Positions 10,890 through 22,663 of a stretch of 64,000 nucleotides of DNA are shown in pieces. Within the stretch, counting starts at the first letter, position 1; each line of letters starts with the position of its first letter. Source of the stretch: Saururus chinensis (Eukaryota; Streptophyta; Magnoliopsida; Piperales; Saururaceae). The notes under the pieces were generated by a model. That model was not told the DNA's origin. It made no database searches and was given only the letters and a program-made list of their open reading frames with translations. Position numbers and translations under genes: made by a program. The DNA is taken from positions 4,149,001-4,213,000 of the forward strand of contig CP141148.1 in NCBI GenBank assembly GCA_035235625.1. Reading direction: 5' to 3'.

Positions 10890-11170
10890 AGTGCATCACA
10901 GCCGATCCGAAGCGGCCATGAACGGCGCCCGGAGGTTGGTCACTTGTGCATGGATTTGAGGGGCGTGGGTTAACGTGGGGAAAATGACAGACACCCATTT
11001 GACCATGGAATCGGTAGGTGAAAGGAAGAAAGGGCATTGAGTATGTAGCAAGGCAATTTATACCTATTGTTCGCCCATTAGTTTATGTGAGCTTTTGAAG
11101 ATTGTGCTGGCCTTTAGGGAAACAAGAAATGGTAGTTTAATTGTGTGCCAAGTATGCAAGTGATGAAGGT
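10890..11170 (+). repeat. Dispersed block, copy 1 (also at 32.4-33.4 kb and 43.4-43.9 kb)
   Basis: Shared landmarks are CACTTGTGCATGG, GTGGGGAAAATGACA, CCATTAGTTTATGTGAGCTT and AGATTGTGCTGG. Copies 2 and 3 lie next to PIP-type peptide genes. This copy would lie next to the first peptide gene if the LTR nest at 12.2-19.5 kb were removed. No coding potential is seen. Confidence 0.7.
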
Positions 11171-11299
11171 CTTATGATGCTCAGAGTTAAAGGGATTCAT
11201 AACTTGAAGATATATGTGGTTTTGCTTGGAATTGATGATGTACATCAGCTTAGTTTGAAATACAAGGAGAAATGGGACAGATAGAGGAAGATATGCTAA

Positions 11300-11830
11300 G
11301 TTCCCTTCAGCGATCGATTAGGATCCAAGGGTGATCAATCACCTTTGGTGGTCAATCACCTTTGGTGGAATTTCTTTGTAAAAATTAAATTGGGCAAAGG
11401 GTGATTGATCAGGCATATAAGTGACTGATCAATGGAATGATTGATCGGTTTACCAAAATGATCAATTGACACTATTTACATATGTGTAAAATGAAAGGTA
11501 GAGTTGGCAATTGATCGATCTGATCAATAGTGATAGATAGTTTCAATAATGATGCAGTTCTGAAATTCTTTTTAGATAAGGATTTTGTTCCAAATTGATA
11601 ATTTTTATGTGTTTTGCTTTCCTATGAGTCTTAATTCCTTATTCCTTTAATTATTTAGGGATTTTCTTATTATTCTTTTTTGTAATTTTGATTGGTTAGT
11701 CATAAGATAGTTAGAATTAAATTTTTTATTTTCAATTATGCCACTGGGAGTTGTATAAATACTTGGCTCTAGAAGCTATGGTTAATAAGTTCTGTAATTT
11801 TTCTGATATTCCGAAGAAGAAAAAAAAGAG
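11300..11830 (+). repeat. GATTGATC-rich dispersed repeat, inverted copy at 24.0-24.4 kb
   Basis: The first half is dense in TGATTGATC and TGATCAATC motifs. The second half (TTTTGATTGGTTAGTC, GGGAGTTGTATAAATACTTGG) matches the reverse complement of about 24040-24230. A TATA-like TATAAATA and the dispersed nature suggest an LTR or other transposon fragment; no ends were found. Confidence 0.5.
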
Positions 11831-12239
11831 GTTATTCATTTCCCTTTTGTTTTTCCTCTATTTTTTTATGAATTTGCCATTGAAATTTGTGAGATGGAAA
11901 GGTTGTGTATGCATGTAGCCAGATTCATCGAACGTCATTCATCCTATCAATCTCGTCCTGCATCAGTATGTCCACTTTTGCAAGATGCTTTTGGGCTGCA
12001 TGATTTTGATGCAGCTCATATTAATTACTCGGGGGCTACATAGTTTTCCAGCAACCCATATTACTTAGGGGAAAGCTTGAATTATCTGCCCTACCGCATG
12101 ATCTGATGTGAGTTATCAAAGCATCATGACATGGCGCATATTTTTCCACATGCAATTCAATGCATCTTAACTTTATCATTGAAAAATATGCACCTATGTA
12201 CGCAATACAAATTGTTGGATTGTGATATGAAGGCTTGTG
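11831..12239. other. Intergenic DNA without recognised features
   Basis: Moderately AT-rich sequence with no credible reading frame. It lies between the dispersed repeat and the target-site duplication TTAGA (12240-12244) of the solo LTR. Confidence 0.5.
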
Positions 12240-12859
12240 TTAGATGTAATGGCCTGTTTTTTTATTAGATCTAACTCAAGGGTTTAGGGGCAATTATAGA
12301 ATTTTGGATAGGATGTAGGGGGTTGCGAAGGAAGAACTCCTTATATATAGGTAGGGCTTAAAGTAACGAGCATAATAGATCAAAAAATAGAGGTCAAAAG
12401 TGAAAGTTATGACCTTGAAAAGTGTGTCTCGTATACAAGACCTACTTAACAAGAGCGTTATAACCTACCTTTAGAGGTTTAGTTTTGAGGGCTCATTAAT
12501 ACAAGCTCAACGGTACCAAAAAAGCTTGAATCACAAACCAGAGTAGAAAGATATATGCGTTCGAAGATAAAAATAAAATAAAAATAAAAATACTACACAC
12601 ACGATGTGGCCACACTGCACATGATGGATGCACGCAATGCGCAGTCCCGTGTGACACGCACCCATGAAACTGCTGGCGCGCCATCAAAATTGGTGGCGTA
12701 GCACCACTGTTTCAGCGCGTCAATACCCTATAGGAGGGGTTTTGGGGTTCTTTTTGAGGGGAGACCCTATTTACTCTGCTTTGGGGTTATTCTAAATCCG
12801 ATTTAGTCCATTTAAAAGGCATTCTTGACTAAATAGAGAGTTCTCTAAGCAATGGAATG

Positions 12860-13425
12860 GTCCATTCTTTGAGTTTGGTACTCTAGAGAGAGAAAACTTC
12901 CTAGGGTAAGAGGAGGCTCTGTTTGATGCCCTCAGGCCCAAAGTGAGAGAGAAGTAGCCTAAGTGAGAAGAGGTTCTATCCTCCACTGTCAGGCCGTACT
13001 AAGAGAAGTGGCCCTAAGTAAGGGAAGGTTTTGTCCTTTAGTGGTGGGCCACGCAGTGTGAGAAGCATCCATGATATGGGGAAGTTCTATCCTCTGCATA
13101 CGGGTACGAAAAGTGAGAAATGTCTCCGAGTAAGGGGAGGTTCTGTCCGCCGCCTATAGGCACGGAAAGTTAAAAGCATCTTTAGGTATGAGGAGGTTGT
13201 CTGCCGCCTTCGAGCATGCAAAAAGTGATACGTCTCCGGGTAAGGGGAGATTTTGTCTGTTGCTTTCAGACATAGATGAGCCCTGGGAAAGGAGAGTATT
13301 TGTCTGTAGCATTCAGGCAGAATAAGAGAAATGTTCAAGAGCAAGAGGAGGCTCTGCCATCTCCGAACATGAAGGGGAGGATAGCCTGAAGGAAGGAGCA
13401 ACTTTGTACACAACTACTTCTGAGG
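12860..13425 (+). repeat. Degenerate tandem repeat of about 60-65 bp inside the LTR
   Basis: Around eight units, each with a variant of AAGGGGAGGTTCTGTCCGCC followed by CAGGC and GTGAGAAG. The corresponding part of copy 2 (28760-29400, inverted) carries related but differently rearranged units, so this segment of the LTR is unstable. Confidence 0.7.
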
Positions 13426-13509
13426 AACTTCAAAGGAGTAAGCATTTCTAACCTTTTGACTTAATATATAATTATATGTGTGTGTACATATTAAGTTGTT
13501 AACTTAAGA

Positions 13510-13516
13510 TGATATA

Positions 13517-13559
<43 letters not shown>
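13510..13559. repeat. (AT)n microsatellite
   Basis: About 45 bases of nearly pure AT dinucleotides within the solo LTR. Confidence 0.95.
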
Positions 13560-13561
<2 letters not shown>

Positions 13562-13683
13562 GCTCTAATCCGATGTGTTCAAATCTGCTTTGAAATGCTC
13601 TATTTTGATGTGATATGTTTCGATATGATCTGATATGGTTGGATGAGATATGAGATGATCTAATATGCTTGGATGTATTTTGC

Positions 13684-16600
13684 TATTGTGCACGATTATC
13701 AGACTATTTTATTTCCTTGTTATTTTAGGGCATTAAGCTATTTTCTTATGTATTAGCTTAGTATTTCATTATGTAATTGGATGATGAACTGTTATTGGAC
13801 CAGCTAGTGGCCCCAGAGTAGCCTGGCCCACTAGCTAGTGCGCACCCCTAGGAGAGTGCGCTATTCTTGGCGTGACTCCCTAAAGGAGTGGTCTTCCCCT
13901 ATATGGGTCGACTCCCTCTTTTGTTTTGGATTATGCAAATTGATTATTCCATATCTCTTCCATTTCTTCTTCTTCGCTCCTCTTTCTCTATGTGATCGTT
14001 CAAGGTACCATTTGTGCCTACATCGGGCACAACATTTGTATCGGAGCTATCATGATCCCCAGCCATGGCGTCAGGCAAACAACCCACCACAGCCCCAGAA
14101 CCGCAGCCCGAGAAGGAGGTCGATGCTCCAACGGCCAGTCCCCAATCAGCCCTAGAGACTGTCAGTGCTCCTACTCTGGCGCAAATTATGACCAAGCTTA
14201 TGTCTCTGACAATGGCTGTTGCCCAGCTCCAAGCAGGGCCTTCAGCGCCCTCAGCACCACTTCTCGCCAGACCCCCGGTCACGAACATGGAGAAGGGGGA
14301 AGCATCACAGGCTCCAGAACAGCATGAGCCAGGCCATCAGGCAACGACGGACAGGGAGATGCATGTTCCTCAGGCTCCCCTGCGCTTTGGACCCTTGATC
14401 ATGCTGGCAAAGGGAGGTGTCAGGCCTGGGATAGACAAGGCCTACCAGGTGTTCAAGAAAATGCCCCAATGGTGCTGCCCCCCAGAAACCTTTTTCCAGA
14501 GGTAGAGGATGACTGGGAGGAGTACCTGGGACCTCGCAGAGGACCACGGGGAGGAGCAGGGCCCCGTTTGGCCCGCCTACAGTTTGCCCGCAACAATGGG
14601 GATGATGATCCAGTGGTATGGTTGTACAAGTTTGAGAAGTTTTTTTCCTATCAGAGCGTGCATTCTGAGGTGGAACGACTGCACATAGCGGCCTTCTACT
14701 TGGATAGGGACGCATCGGTGTGGTTCTAGGGCTTCGAGAAAGAGTGCACTACCCAACTTGAGCCGCCTTCTCCAATGAGTTGTGCGTTCAGTTTGGCCCG
14801 AACGAGTTCCAAGACTTCAACAAGATGCTCTCCACATTGCACTAGACTACCATAGTTTGCGCCTATTATACGGAGTTTATGAAGGTGGCCAATCGCCTCC
14901 CAGACTGGCCAGTGGCCGCCTTGGTGGGCACCTTCAAGCGCGGCATCAAGCCTCAAATTTTGGAAGAGATGCACCACTTTCCCTGCTCCAACATGCAAGA
15001 CATCACGCGCCAGGCTTGAATTGAGGAGGAAAAGTTGGCTAGGCAGCGGCGAGGGGGCGGCTTGGGCCTTTTCCCAGATTTGCGGTTGGCGCTAACTCCC
15101 CTGCCGTCCCGGCCAACAGCCCCATGGCCGGCCGCCCTGGCCAACAGCTTGGTCAGGCCAGTAGTGTGGTTCGTCAACTTACACCTGCATAGATAGAGGA
15201 ACGCCGGTCTAAGGGTCTTTGCTTCTGCTGCGATGAGAAGTTTGTCCCATGTCACCGTTGTGCCATCAAGGGCAGCCTCCTCTTGGAGGAGGTCGACGAA
15301 GATGACGAGGTGGCAGCTATGGGTGACTCATCCCACCAGGACAACGTGCTACCTGAGATCTCTATCCATGCCTTCTTTGGGGTGTTTATTCCATGTACCA
15401 TGCGGGTTCAAGGCCATCTCAAGTGGCAGCAAGTGGCCATCCTGATCGACAGTGGTTCCACTCACAATTTCATCAACAACAAGGTGGCCCAACGGCTGGG
15501 TTGCTTCATGTCGGATTCAATGCCATTTGACATGTTGATTAGCAATGCCAAACATCTCCAGAGCACCATGGTATGTGCGCAGGCCACGCTCTCCATCCAA
15601 GGCCACACATTTGTCACTGGCCTCTTCTTGTTGCCTACGAAGGGGCCGGACATGGTGCTGGGGTACAATGGCTCCAAGAGCTTGGGGATGTGGTCTGGAA
15701 CTTCAGGGACATGGTGATGGACTTCGACATTTAGGGGTAGCGGGTTCGGCTTGAAGGATCCCAGTCAGGCACCCTCCTTTCAGCCCAGTCGGTGAGCTCC
15801 TTCTTCTGGTTCGCACTGCAAGGGTTCCTCTTGCAGCAGCAGGCAACAGTCGAGGTGCATCAGGATGAGCCACCTCCGGACCTTCTTGAGTTATTGGAGG
15901 AGCATCAAGACGTGTTTGCTGAGCCGACGGGTAGTGCGACTGCATGACCACCATATTCCCATTATCCCGAGAGCCCACCGACCAATGTCCGCCCATACCG
16001 CTATCCTCATATTCAGAAGTCAGAGATAGAGCATCTCGTGGCTGACATGCTCCAAGCAAGTATATTCCGCCCTAGCACAAGTTCGTACCCATCCCCAGTG
16101 TTGCTGGTTCTAAAGAAAGACAGTACATGGCAGTGCTGTGTTGACTACCACGCCTTGAATGCCATCACCATCAAAGACAAGTATCCAATACCTGTGATCG
16201 GGGAACTTTGGATGAGTTGGCTGGTGCACAGGTTTTTAGTAAACTCAACTTTCATTTGGGTTACCATCAGATTTGGGTGCAGCCAGCCGATGTGCACAAG
16301 ACCGCCTTTCGGACTCATGACGGTCATTTTAAGTTTCTCGTCATGCCATTCGGGCTGACCAACACCCCCTCCACCTTCCAAAGCCTCATGAATGATCTCT
16401 TTAGGCCTTACCTCCGCCGCTACATATTGGTATTCTTTGACGACATCCTTGTGTACAGTCAGTCATGGGCGGAGCATCTAGAGCATCTCAGGTCGGTCTT
16501 CTCTGTTCTGCAAGATAATTCCTTATTTCTTAAGTGTTTGAAGTGTTCATTTGGTAGCCGACGGGTGGATTATTTGGGACATATCATCTCGCGAGACGAC

Positions 16601-19055
16601 ATCGCCACAGACCCGTCAAAAGTGGCCTCCATGCTCTCATGGCCGCAACCCACCAATGTTCGGGCGTTGAGGGGCTTCCTGGGCCTCACTGGCTATTATA
16701 GACGGTTCATCAACAGGTATGGGGAGATGGCTTGACCCCTTACAATGCTTCTCAAGAAGGGGGCATTCGATTGGAATGCAGTGGCTTAGGCGGCATTTGA
16801 GGAGTTGAAACAGGCTATGGCATTGGCCCCTGTGCTGATCTTACCTGATTTCAGTCGGCCCTTCGTGGTGGAAACCTATGCTTCGTAAACAGGGCTCGGG
16901 GTGGTGCTGTTACAGAATGAGTGCCTCATTGCCTACTTCAGCAAGGCTTTGGCAGGCTACTCTTTGTCCTTGTTAGTTTATAAAAAGGATATGCTAGCTA
17001 CTGTCCTCACCGTTGGCAAGTGGCGACCCTATTTACTTGGCCATCGATTCTTGATTCACACTGACCACCAACCTCTGAAGTACTTCCTGGAATAGCAGGT
17101 GTCTACTCCCTCTCAACAACTGTGCGTCAGTAAGCTACTTGGTTATGACTATGAGGTCGTGTACAAGAAAGGGGTGGACAACACCGTGGCCAATGCACTG
17201 TCTCGCAGCTCTGCCTCGAAATCATGCTTGGCCATTTCTACGTTGTCCTACCCTTTCATTGATGAGTTGATGCGGGCATACTTGGAGGATTCCCAAACGC
17301 ATTCATTGATTATAGGCATCTAGGCCGACCCAGCGGCCCATCCTTTCTTTGTGCGGCAGGATGACCTCCTCTATTGGAAAGATCGCCTTTGGGTTCCAAA
17401 TGTGGATGATCTGCACAGGCGAGTTCTTTCTCACTTCCATGACACCCTAGTAGCCGGTCATGAGGGAGCTTTTCGCACTTATAAGTGGGTTTGCCAGAGT
17501 TTTTTGTGGCATGGTATTCGACATGCAAACCAGGAGTATGTGGCCGCTTGTGATGTCTGTCAGAGGGCTAAGGCCTCTACCACCTCTCCTGCAGGGTTGC
17601 TTCAGCCCTTACCTATTCTTGATAAGGTCTGGGAGGATGTCTCGATGGATTTCGTGGATACATTGCCCTTGGTGAAAGGCAAGTCGGTGATTATGGTGGT
17701 AGTAGATCGGTTGTCCAAGTACGCTCACTTTTACGCTCTGGGCCACCCATTCACCGCCAAGATAGTGGTCGAGCTCTATGTTCAGGAGGTCGCTAAGCTA
17801 CATGGCATGCCCCGCACTATTGTCTCCGTTCATGACCAGATCTTTATCTCTTGGTTTTGGTAGGAGTTCTTCACGTTCCAGGGCACTTCGCTACACATGA
17901 GTACCGCTTATCATCCTCAGACAAATGGCCAGACCGAGGTGGTCAACAGATGCTTAGAGCAGTACCTCAGTTGTTTCACGATGTCTCAACCCCGCAGATG
18001 GCTTCAACTTCTTCCATGGGAAGAGTGGTCCTATAATACCGCCTATCACACTTGTGCCGGTTTCACTCCTTTCAAGGTGTTATATGGCCGACCACCACCG
18101 ACCGTGTTGTCTTTTGTCCCTCATCGCTTCTCTGTAGCTAAGGTGGACTACATGTTCCAGACAAGGGACGAGGTTCTTCACTAGCTCAAGGCAAACTTGT
18201 CCTCTACTCAAAACAGGATGAAGCAAATCTATGACGGTCATCACACTGATCGGGAGTTTGAGGTGAGTGACTTGGTTTATGTTTCAGTTCTTCCTCCGCA
18301 TCAGACTTCTTTGTTTCAGCCAGAGCACTCCAAGCTCACCCCCCGTTTTCATGGTCCATATGATGTGGAGGAACATATTGGTCCACTGGCTTATCGTCTT
18401 GCCCTACCACCTCGTTCTTTGGTCCATACGGTGTTCCATGTGTCACGTCTTTGTTGTTGTGTGGGGAATGCTTCTCTCGCCACTAATGCTCCACCACCTC
18501 CTTTGATGGGACCGATTTCTACTGCAAATCTGGGTCCGGCCTCGGTCATTGAAAAACATCGGGTCCGCCGTTCCAGTCGCATTATGATAGAGGTTTTGAT
18601 TTCCTGGCAGGGCCAGCCACTAGAGGATGCTACCTGAATGCCTGAGGATGAGTTCACAACCAGATATCCTACTTGGTTGCCTTAAGGACAAGGCGAATAG
18701 CGGAAGCATGGTGGAATGTTGTGCACGATTATCAAACTATTTTATTTCCTTGTTATTTTAGGGAATTAGACTATTTTCTTATGTATTAGCTTAGTATTTT
18801 ATTATGTAAATAGATGATGAACTGTTATTGGACCAGCTAGTAGCCTGGTCTACTAGTTGGCTTGTGCCCCTAGGAGAGCGCATTGTGCTTAGAGCGACTC
18901 CTAGGGGAGTGGTCGTCCCCTATATGGGTCGACTCCCTCTTTTGTTATGGATTATGCAAATTGATTATTCCAAATCTCCTCCATTTCTTCTTCTTCTCTC
19001 CTCTTTCTCTATGTGATAGTTCAAGGTACCACTTGTGCCTGCATTGGGCATAACA
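13684..19055 (+). mobile_element. Decayed Ty3/gypsy LTR retrotransposon, Reina-like chromovirus
   Basis: The LTRs are 13684-14034 (351 bp) and 18717-19055 (339 bp). The flanking 5-bp duplication TTTGC lies at 13679-13683 and 19056-19060. A primer-binding site resembling the initiator-Met type (TATCGGAGC) follows the 5' LTR, and a purine-rich tract (GGAAGCATGGTGGAA) precedes the 3' LTR. Parts in order: gag about 14065-15260, aspartic protease about 15430-15690 (LIDSGSTHNF), reverse transcriptase about 16050-16740 (FDDILVYSQ), RNase H about 16830-17230 (TDHQPLKYFLE), integrase about 17340-18200, and a chromodomain-like tail about 18580-18690. Protease-RT-RNase H-integrase order plus the tail gives the chromovirus branch; the short LTRs and total length of 5.4 kb suggest Reina. 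The LTRs differ at about 34 of 335 aligned positions by eye, so it is probably several million years old. It is a fossil with roughly ten breaks. Confidence 0.9.
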
Positions 19056-20426
19056 TTTGCTCTCTTTGTGATAGAGTAAGATGTGTGATTTCGTTAATTT
19101 TTTAACTTTTGTTTGACTCCGATGATTTCCATCTGACTTCAATTAAATAGTTGGATACACATATTTTGATGTATATGTGTTTTTGTATTGCCTAATGCAT
19201 GTATTAGCCGTTAGGCAGAATTACATTCAAATCCGATCGTATTAAAATAACATTGAAGATGTTATCCAATACATATGTAGGCAACCAACGGCACAATAAT
19301 GTTGGTCCGATCTAAATTAGTTATAAATATGAATTTTATTTCGGCTTACGTGCGATGAAGCTTTCAAGTTCTAAAGTGAGTATAGGAACGTTATAGCTCT
19401 CGTACATAGATGATGTTTCATTGTTTAAAGAAGAACAATTATAATTCAAAAATTATGGACCCTGGGTTAGGTTGGGCCATTACATTAGATTAAGGTGGCC
19501 GGCGAGTAATTCAATTCTGCCTACCCCTTGAATAATATGAGCTGCATGATCAAAATCGTGAGGCCCAAAAGTATCTTGCAGACATAGAATTACCTATAGG
19601 CAATCTAATGTCTATTATGAAAAAAATTAATCTAAAACAAACATGCTTAATTATATATCCTTCTTATATAGGACTCAAATAAATAACTATTTAACATTCT
19701 TTGCAAAAAAGGGAAAAGTATGGAGTGATTGACTGTTGCCATCTTCTAATCTTTTATTAAAAATTTGGCAAAAAATATTATTATAATTATTTACTATAAC
19801 TATAATATATGACCAATGATATGCGGAGGAGGAAACCTAAGGAACTATTAGATTCGCTTCCTAAGTTTTTCTTTCGCCACTTCTACAGTGGTGAGGCAGC
19901 CTCCCATTCTCAGACACGAAGCCTTGGTCATGCTTACACAAGTCTAGAGCCGGATATGTACTACTTGATGTGGCTGGGGCGTGGCAACTTTAAGTGACGT
20001 ACTTCAGCCTCGTCGAACCTATGTCCCTCTCAATGTGACATGTACTAGATTTGTCTCATGTTGAAAAACGGAGCTATCAATCAGTAAGCAAGCTTACTTG
20101 TTATCTGAAAGTGCTGGAAGCCAGTGGAACAAGTTATATAGTTGACAAAGTGAAGTAAAAATGGATGGATTAGGCATCCATTATAGTATCTTATACAGAA
20201 AGTCCACCCTCGTGTCTACATTCAATACTTCAACGACTCAAACTCTATAATTGAAACACAAAGTCGTCTGATTTTTTTTTCTTTTACAAGAGACACATGT
20301 GCCATTGCACATAGTGCATAATGAATCAAAATTGAATTACTGTGACATAGTGTTTTCACCTGGAATGTGACAAAATAAAACAAATAAATTTGAATCATAT
20401 TATCCTACAAAAGATATAATCTTTCT

Positions 20427-20771
20427 TCAGTGGCGCACATCATCCACCATCCCATGGCCAGCTCCTGGGCTGGGTCCGGATTCCTTGATCCCTTGAATGC
20501 TATCTACATTTGCAAACCTAGGGCCCCTGCCATGGGTGTAAGAGTTCCCAGCTACAGAGCTTGGACCAGAGTCCTTCATTCCTGCGAGAGCATAGCCGTT
20601 GATATGTGCATGGTTGTCTCCAGGAGTTGGTCCGGAGTCCTTTACCGCTCCGAGAGAGAGGCCATCCAAGATCTCTCTGAGAAACGGATTGAATGGTCTG
20701 GCATGGACAGGGCTTAAGACTGAGCTGAACAAGACGGCAAGCAGAAAGAGAAGAAAAAGCTTCATGATCAT
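20427..20771 (-). CDS. PIP-type secreted peptide precursor 1 (SGPS motifs)
   Basis: The product is 114 residues. Residues 1-24 form a signal peptide (hydrophobic core LFLLFLLAVLF). A conserved segment HARPFNPFLREILDGLSLGA follows, then three peptide-like units: SGPTPGDNHAH (46-56), SGPSSVAGNSYTH (68-80) and SGPSPGAGH (98-106), each after a G-x-x-K leader. PAMP-induced secreted peptides end in SGPSPxGxGH, are secreted, trimmed and proline-hydroxylated, and act as immune or growth signals through a receptor kinase; assignment here rests on that motif. The third unit is closest to canonical. A TATA box (20877-20886) lies about 105 bases upstream on the minus strand. The gene is a paralogue of the one at 34802-35203. 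An IDA- or CEP-like name is possible, but the GH-ending SGPSP core favours PIP/PIPL. Confidence 0.85.
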   Translation of the reverse strand: MIMKLFLLFLLAVLFSSVLSPVHARPFNPFLREILDGLSLGAVKDSGPTPGDNHAHINGYALAGMKDSGPSSVAGNSYTHGRGPRFANVDSIQGIKESGPSPGAGHGMVDDVRH

Positions 20772-20876
20772 TGATCAGGTAGTGTTCTGCCTAAGATTGG
20801 AGAATATTGCTAGCTTTGGAAGAGTGGGAAATGCTGTAAATGACTAGGCTAGCTTGCTACTGAAAACTGGGAAGGA

Positions 20877-20886
20877 TATATTTATA
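20877..20886 (-). promoter_or_regulatory. TATA box of PIP-type gene 1
   Basis: TATAAATATA on the minus strand, about 105 bases before the ATG at 20771. The paralogue at 35203 has a TATA box at the same relative place. Confidence 0.7.
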
Positions 20887-21529
20887 AGGGCGAGGTGATT
20901 CAAAGGTACTGACGAATACAAGATAGGGCCAGGCGGCATTCAAAGCCATGTGAGGGGGGTTGCTCCTCATAAGCCGCCAACTTCAACGTCTGTGAGAGTA
21001 ACAGGAAACATCCAAGGGGGATTCATCCACCTAGAAGATGGAACCTGGGTAGCTTTGTGTCTAAGGACGGGAGAAGAAAAGGACGTGGGGAATTTAATCT
21101 AGGACTTGTTTAGCATTATCAATTTTTATGACCAAGGCTTGTGACAACGATTAGAGGCTGCCACATTATCAAGCAAGTGGCAAGAGAGAAATGGGGAACT
21201 GAATCTAACACTTTTCAAGGTTTCGCCTCCGTGTCCACAGGTCATGCATTGTGGTCATAATAAGTAGTCACGAAAATATTTTTCTTTAATTTATTTGAGA
21301 GAAGGGTTTTCTATTTCCACGTTTAAACCCGTTACTAGTGTTTGGACTGGTGTCGATCTGGGCTTTGTTTTCAAGGCACAGCTTTATTTGACTCTTCTTA
21401 GTTGGCTACTTTGCATGCTAAAGTAAAAAAAAGTTTATTGCACCAAATGTTAGATTAGAAAGTCTCCAATATATTGGGTTTAGGCCATTTGATTAATGTT
21501 TATAGATTAAAAAACTATTATCCCTCACT

Positions 21530-21990
21530 TAGGGATATCACTGGGTCTGGTTTGGGTTAGGTTTTGCCAAATCCAAACTTAATATTATTTAAAAAATAGT
21601 AAATTTGAATCGGACCCGAATAACTATTTAGGTTGAATATGAAAGCCCAAACCTGACTTATTTAGTTCGAGTAAGGTCAAGTTTTACTAAAATATCAAAA
21701 AATATAAAATATTTATATTTATAACTTTATTTGGGTTAGGTCGAGTTAGCGAATAACTATTCAGGTTGAATATCAAAACCCAAACCTGATTTATTCAATT
21801 CGAGTTAGGTCAAGTTTTACTAGAATATAAAAATATATATATTTATAACCTGATTTGGGTCGGGTTGAGTTAGATGTCCTGAAACTGAACCCAACCTCAA
21901 TAGTTATTCAGGTTGAATTTGAAAACCCAAATCCAACCCATTAGGGTTGGGTTGGGTTTTACCAAATACTCGACCCGAGTAGCATCCCTA
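21530..21990. mobile_element. hAT-type MITE rich in GGGTTGGGTT/AACCCAACC
   Basis: The ends TAGGGATATCACTGGGT and the inverse of ACCCGAGTAGCATCCCTA form terminal inverted repeats. Flanks are CCCTCACT (21522-21529) and CCCTCACC (21991-21998), an 8-bp duplication with one mismatch, as expected for hAT. The interior has repeated GGTTGAATATNAAAACCCAAACC motifs. It has no coding capacity. Confidence 0.75.
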
Positions 21991-22019
21991 CCCTCACCCC
22001 CCAACTTTTGATTTAACAT

Positions 22020-22632
22020 TTTTTGGGTCCCTCATTTCTTATTTCACCAACCATATTTACTAAAATCTCTTATTCTTCTCTCATATCTAAAAATAATATT
22101 TTACCATCTCTTTACCCCATGCCTTCTTTTCTCCAATGCCAGTGTTGGCTATCAGCAACCTCTTTTTTTTCTTCTCCCTCCTACTTCTCAACCCTCGTGC
22201 TTGGCAATTGCAACCAAAGTTGTAGCCTTTTTTGTTGCATTGGCTATAGCAAATGCCCCGCCAAAGTCGAGGCCAGGGCAGCCAATTACAGATTTGGCCT
22301 TGGCCACGATAGCTAGAGTCAAGCCAGACAGACCGTGGACAAATCTAGCATGGCTTGGGAGAGTTGTTGCAAGCTAGGCTAGGCTAGATTTAGTTGTAGC
22401 TGCCAGAGATAGGTCAGGCCACGACAACAAGACATGGCCTAGCTTGGCTAGTTGTGGCTCGCTACAAGGCTATATAGGTGATGCAGGGCTAGGATTGATG
22501 AGATGAACGGCATTTGACAAATCCATCTACAAGTATACATGACCTTCCTGTCTTGTGAATTTATAATAAAAAATTCACAAAGAATATAGAGAAAACAATG
22601 GAGAAAGAAGTATTGTACTTTCTTCTTCTTCA
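22020..22632. other. Low-information intergenic DNA
   Basis: Pyrimidine-rich at the left (about 22020-22240), then short GCTAGGCTAG/GGCCAGG-like repeats around 22310-22470. No reliable gene. Confidence 0.4.

Positions 22633-22663
<31 letters not shown>

Larger units (their letters stand above)
12245..19484 (+). mobile_element. Solo LTR (family A, copy 1), split by a gypsy element
   Basis: Begins TGTAATGGCC and ends GGCCATTACA, perfectly inverted 10-base ends. It is flanked by the 5-bp duplication TTAGA at 12240-12244 and 19485-19489. The LTR itself is 12245-13683 plus 19061-19484, about 1.87 kb; the intervening DNA is a younger gypsy insertion. Its sequence matches the reverse complement of 27888-31647 (copy 2), which confirms both ends and the insertion point. 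No internal region is attached, so it is a recombination-derived solo LTR. Confidence 0.85.
19590..21460. repeat. Segmental duplication, copy A (partner at 33890-35705)
   Basis: Homology to copy B runs from the 3' flank (for example AAAGGGAAAAGTAT at about 19710 and about 34000; AAGCAAGCTTNCTTGTT at 20088 and about 34208), through a peptide gene, to its 5' flank (about 21390 and about 35640). It starts almost at the edge of the LTR nest. Divergence is clearly visible, so the duplication is not recent. Confidence 0.8.

Noticed and set aside
13087-13413. 108-residue minus-strand frame
   Set aside because: Lies on the 60-bp repeats inside a solo LTR; no family resemblance.
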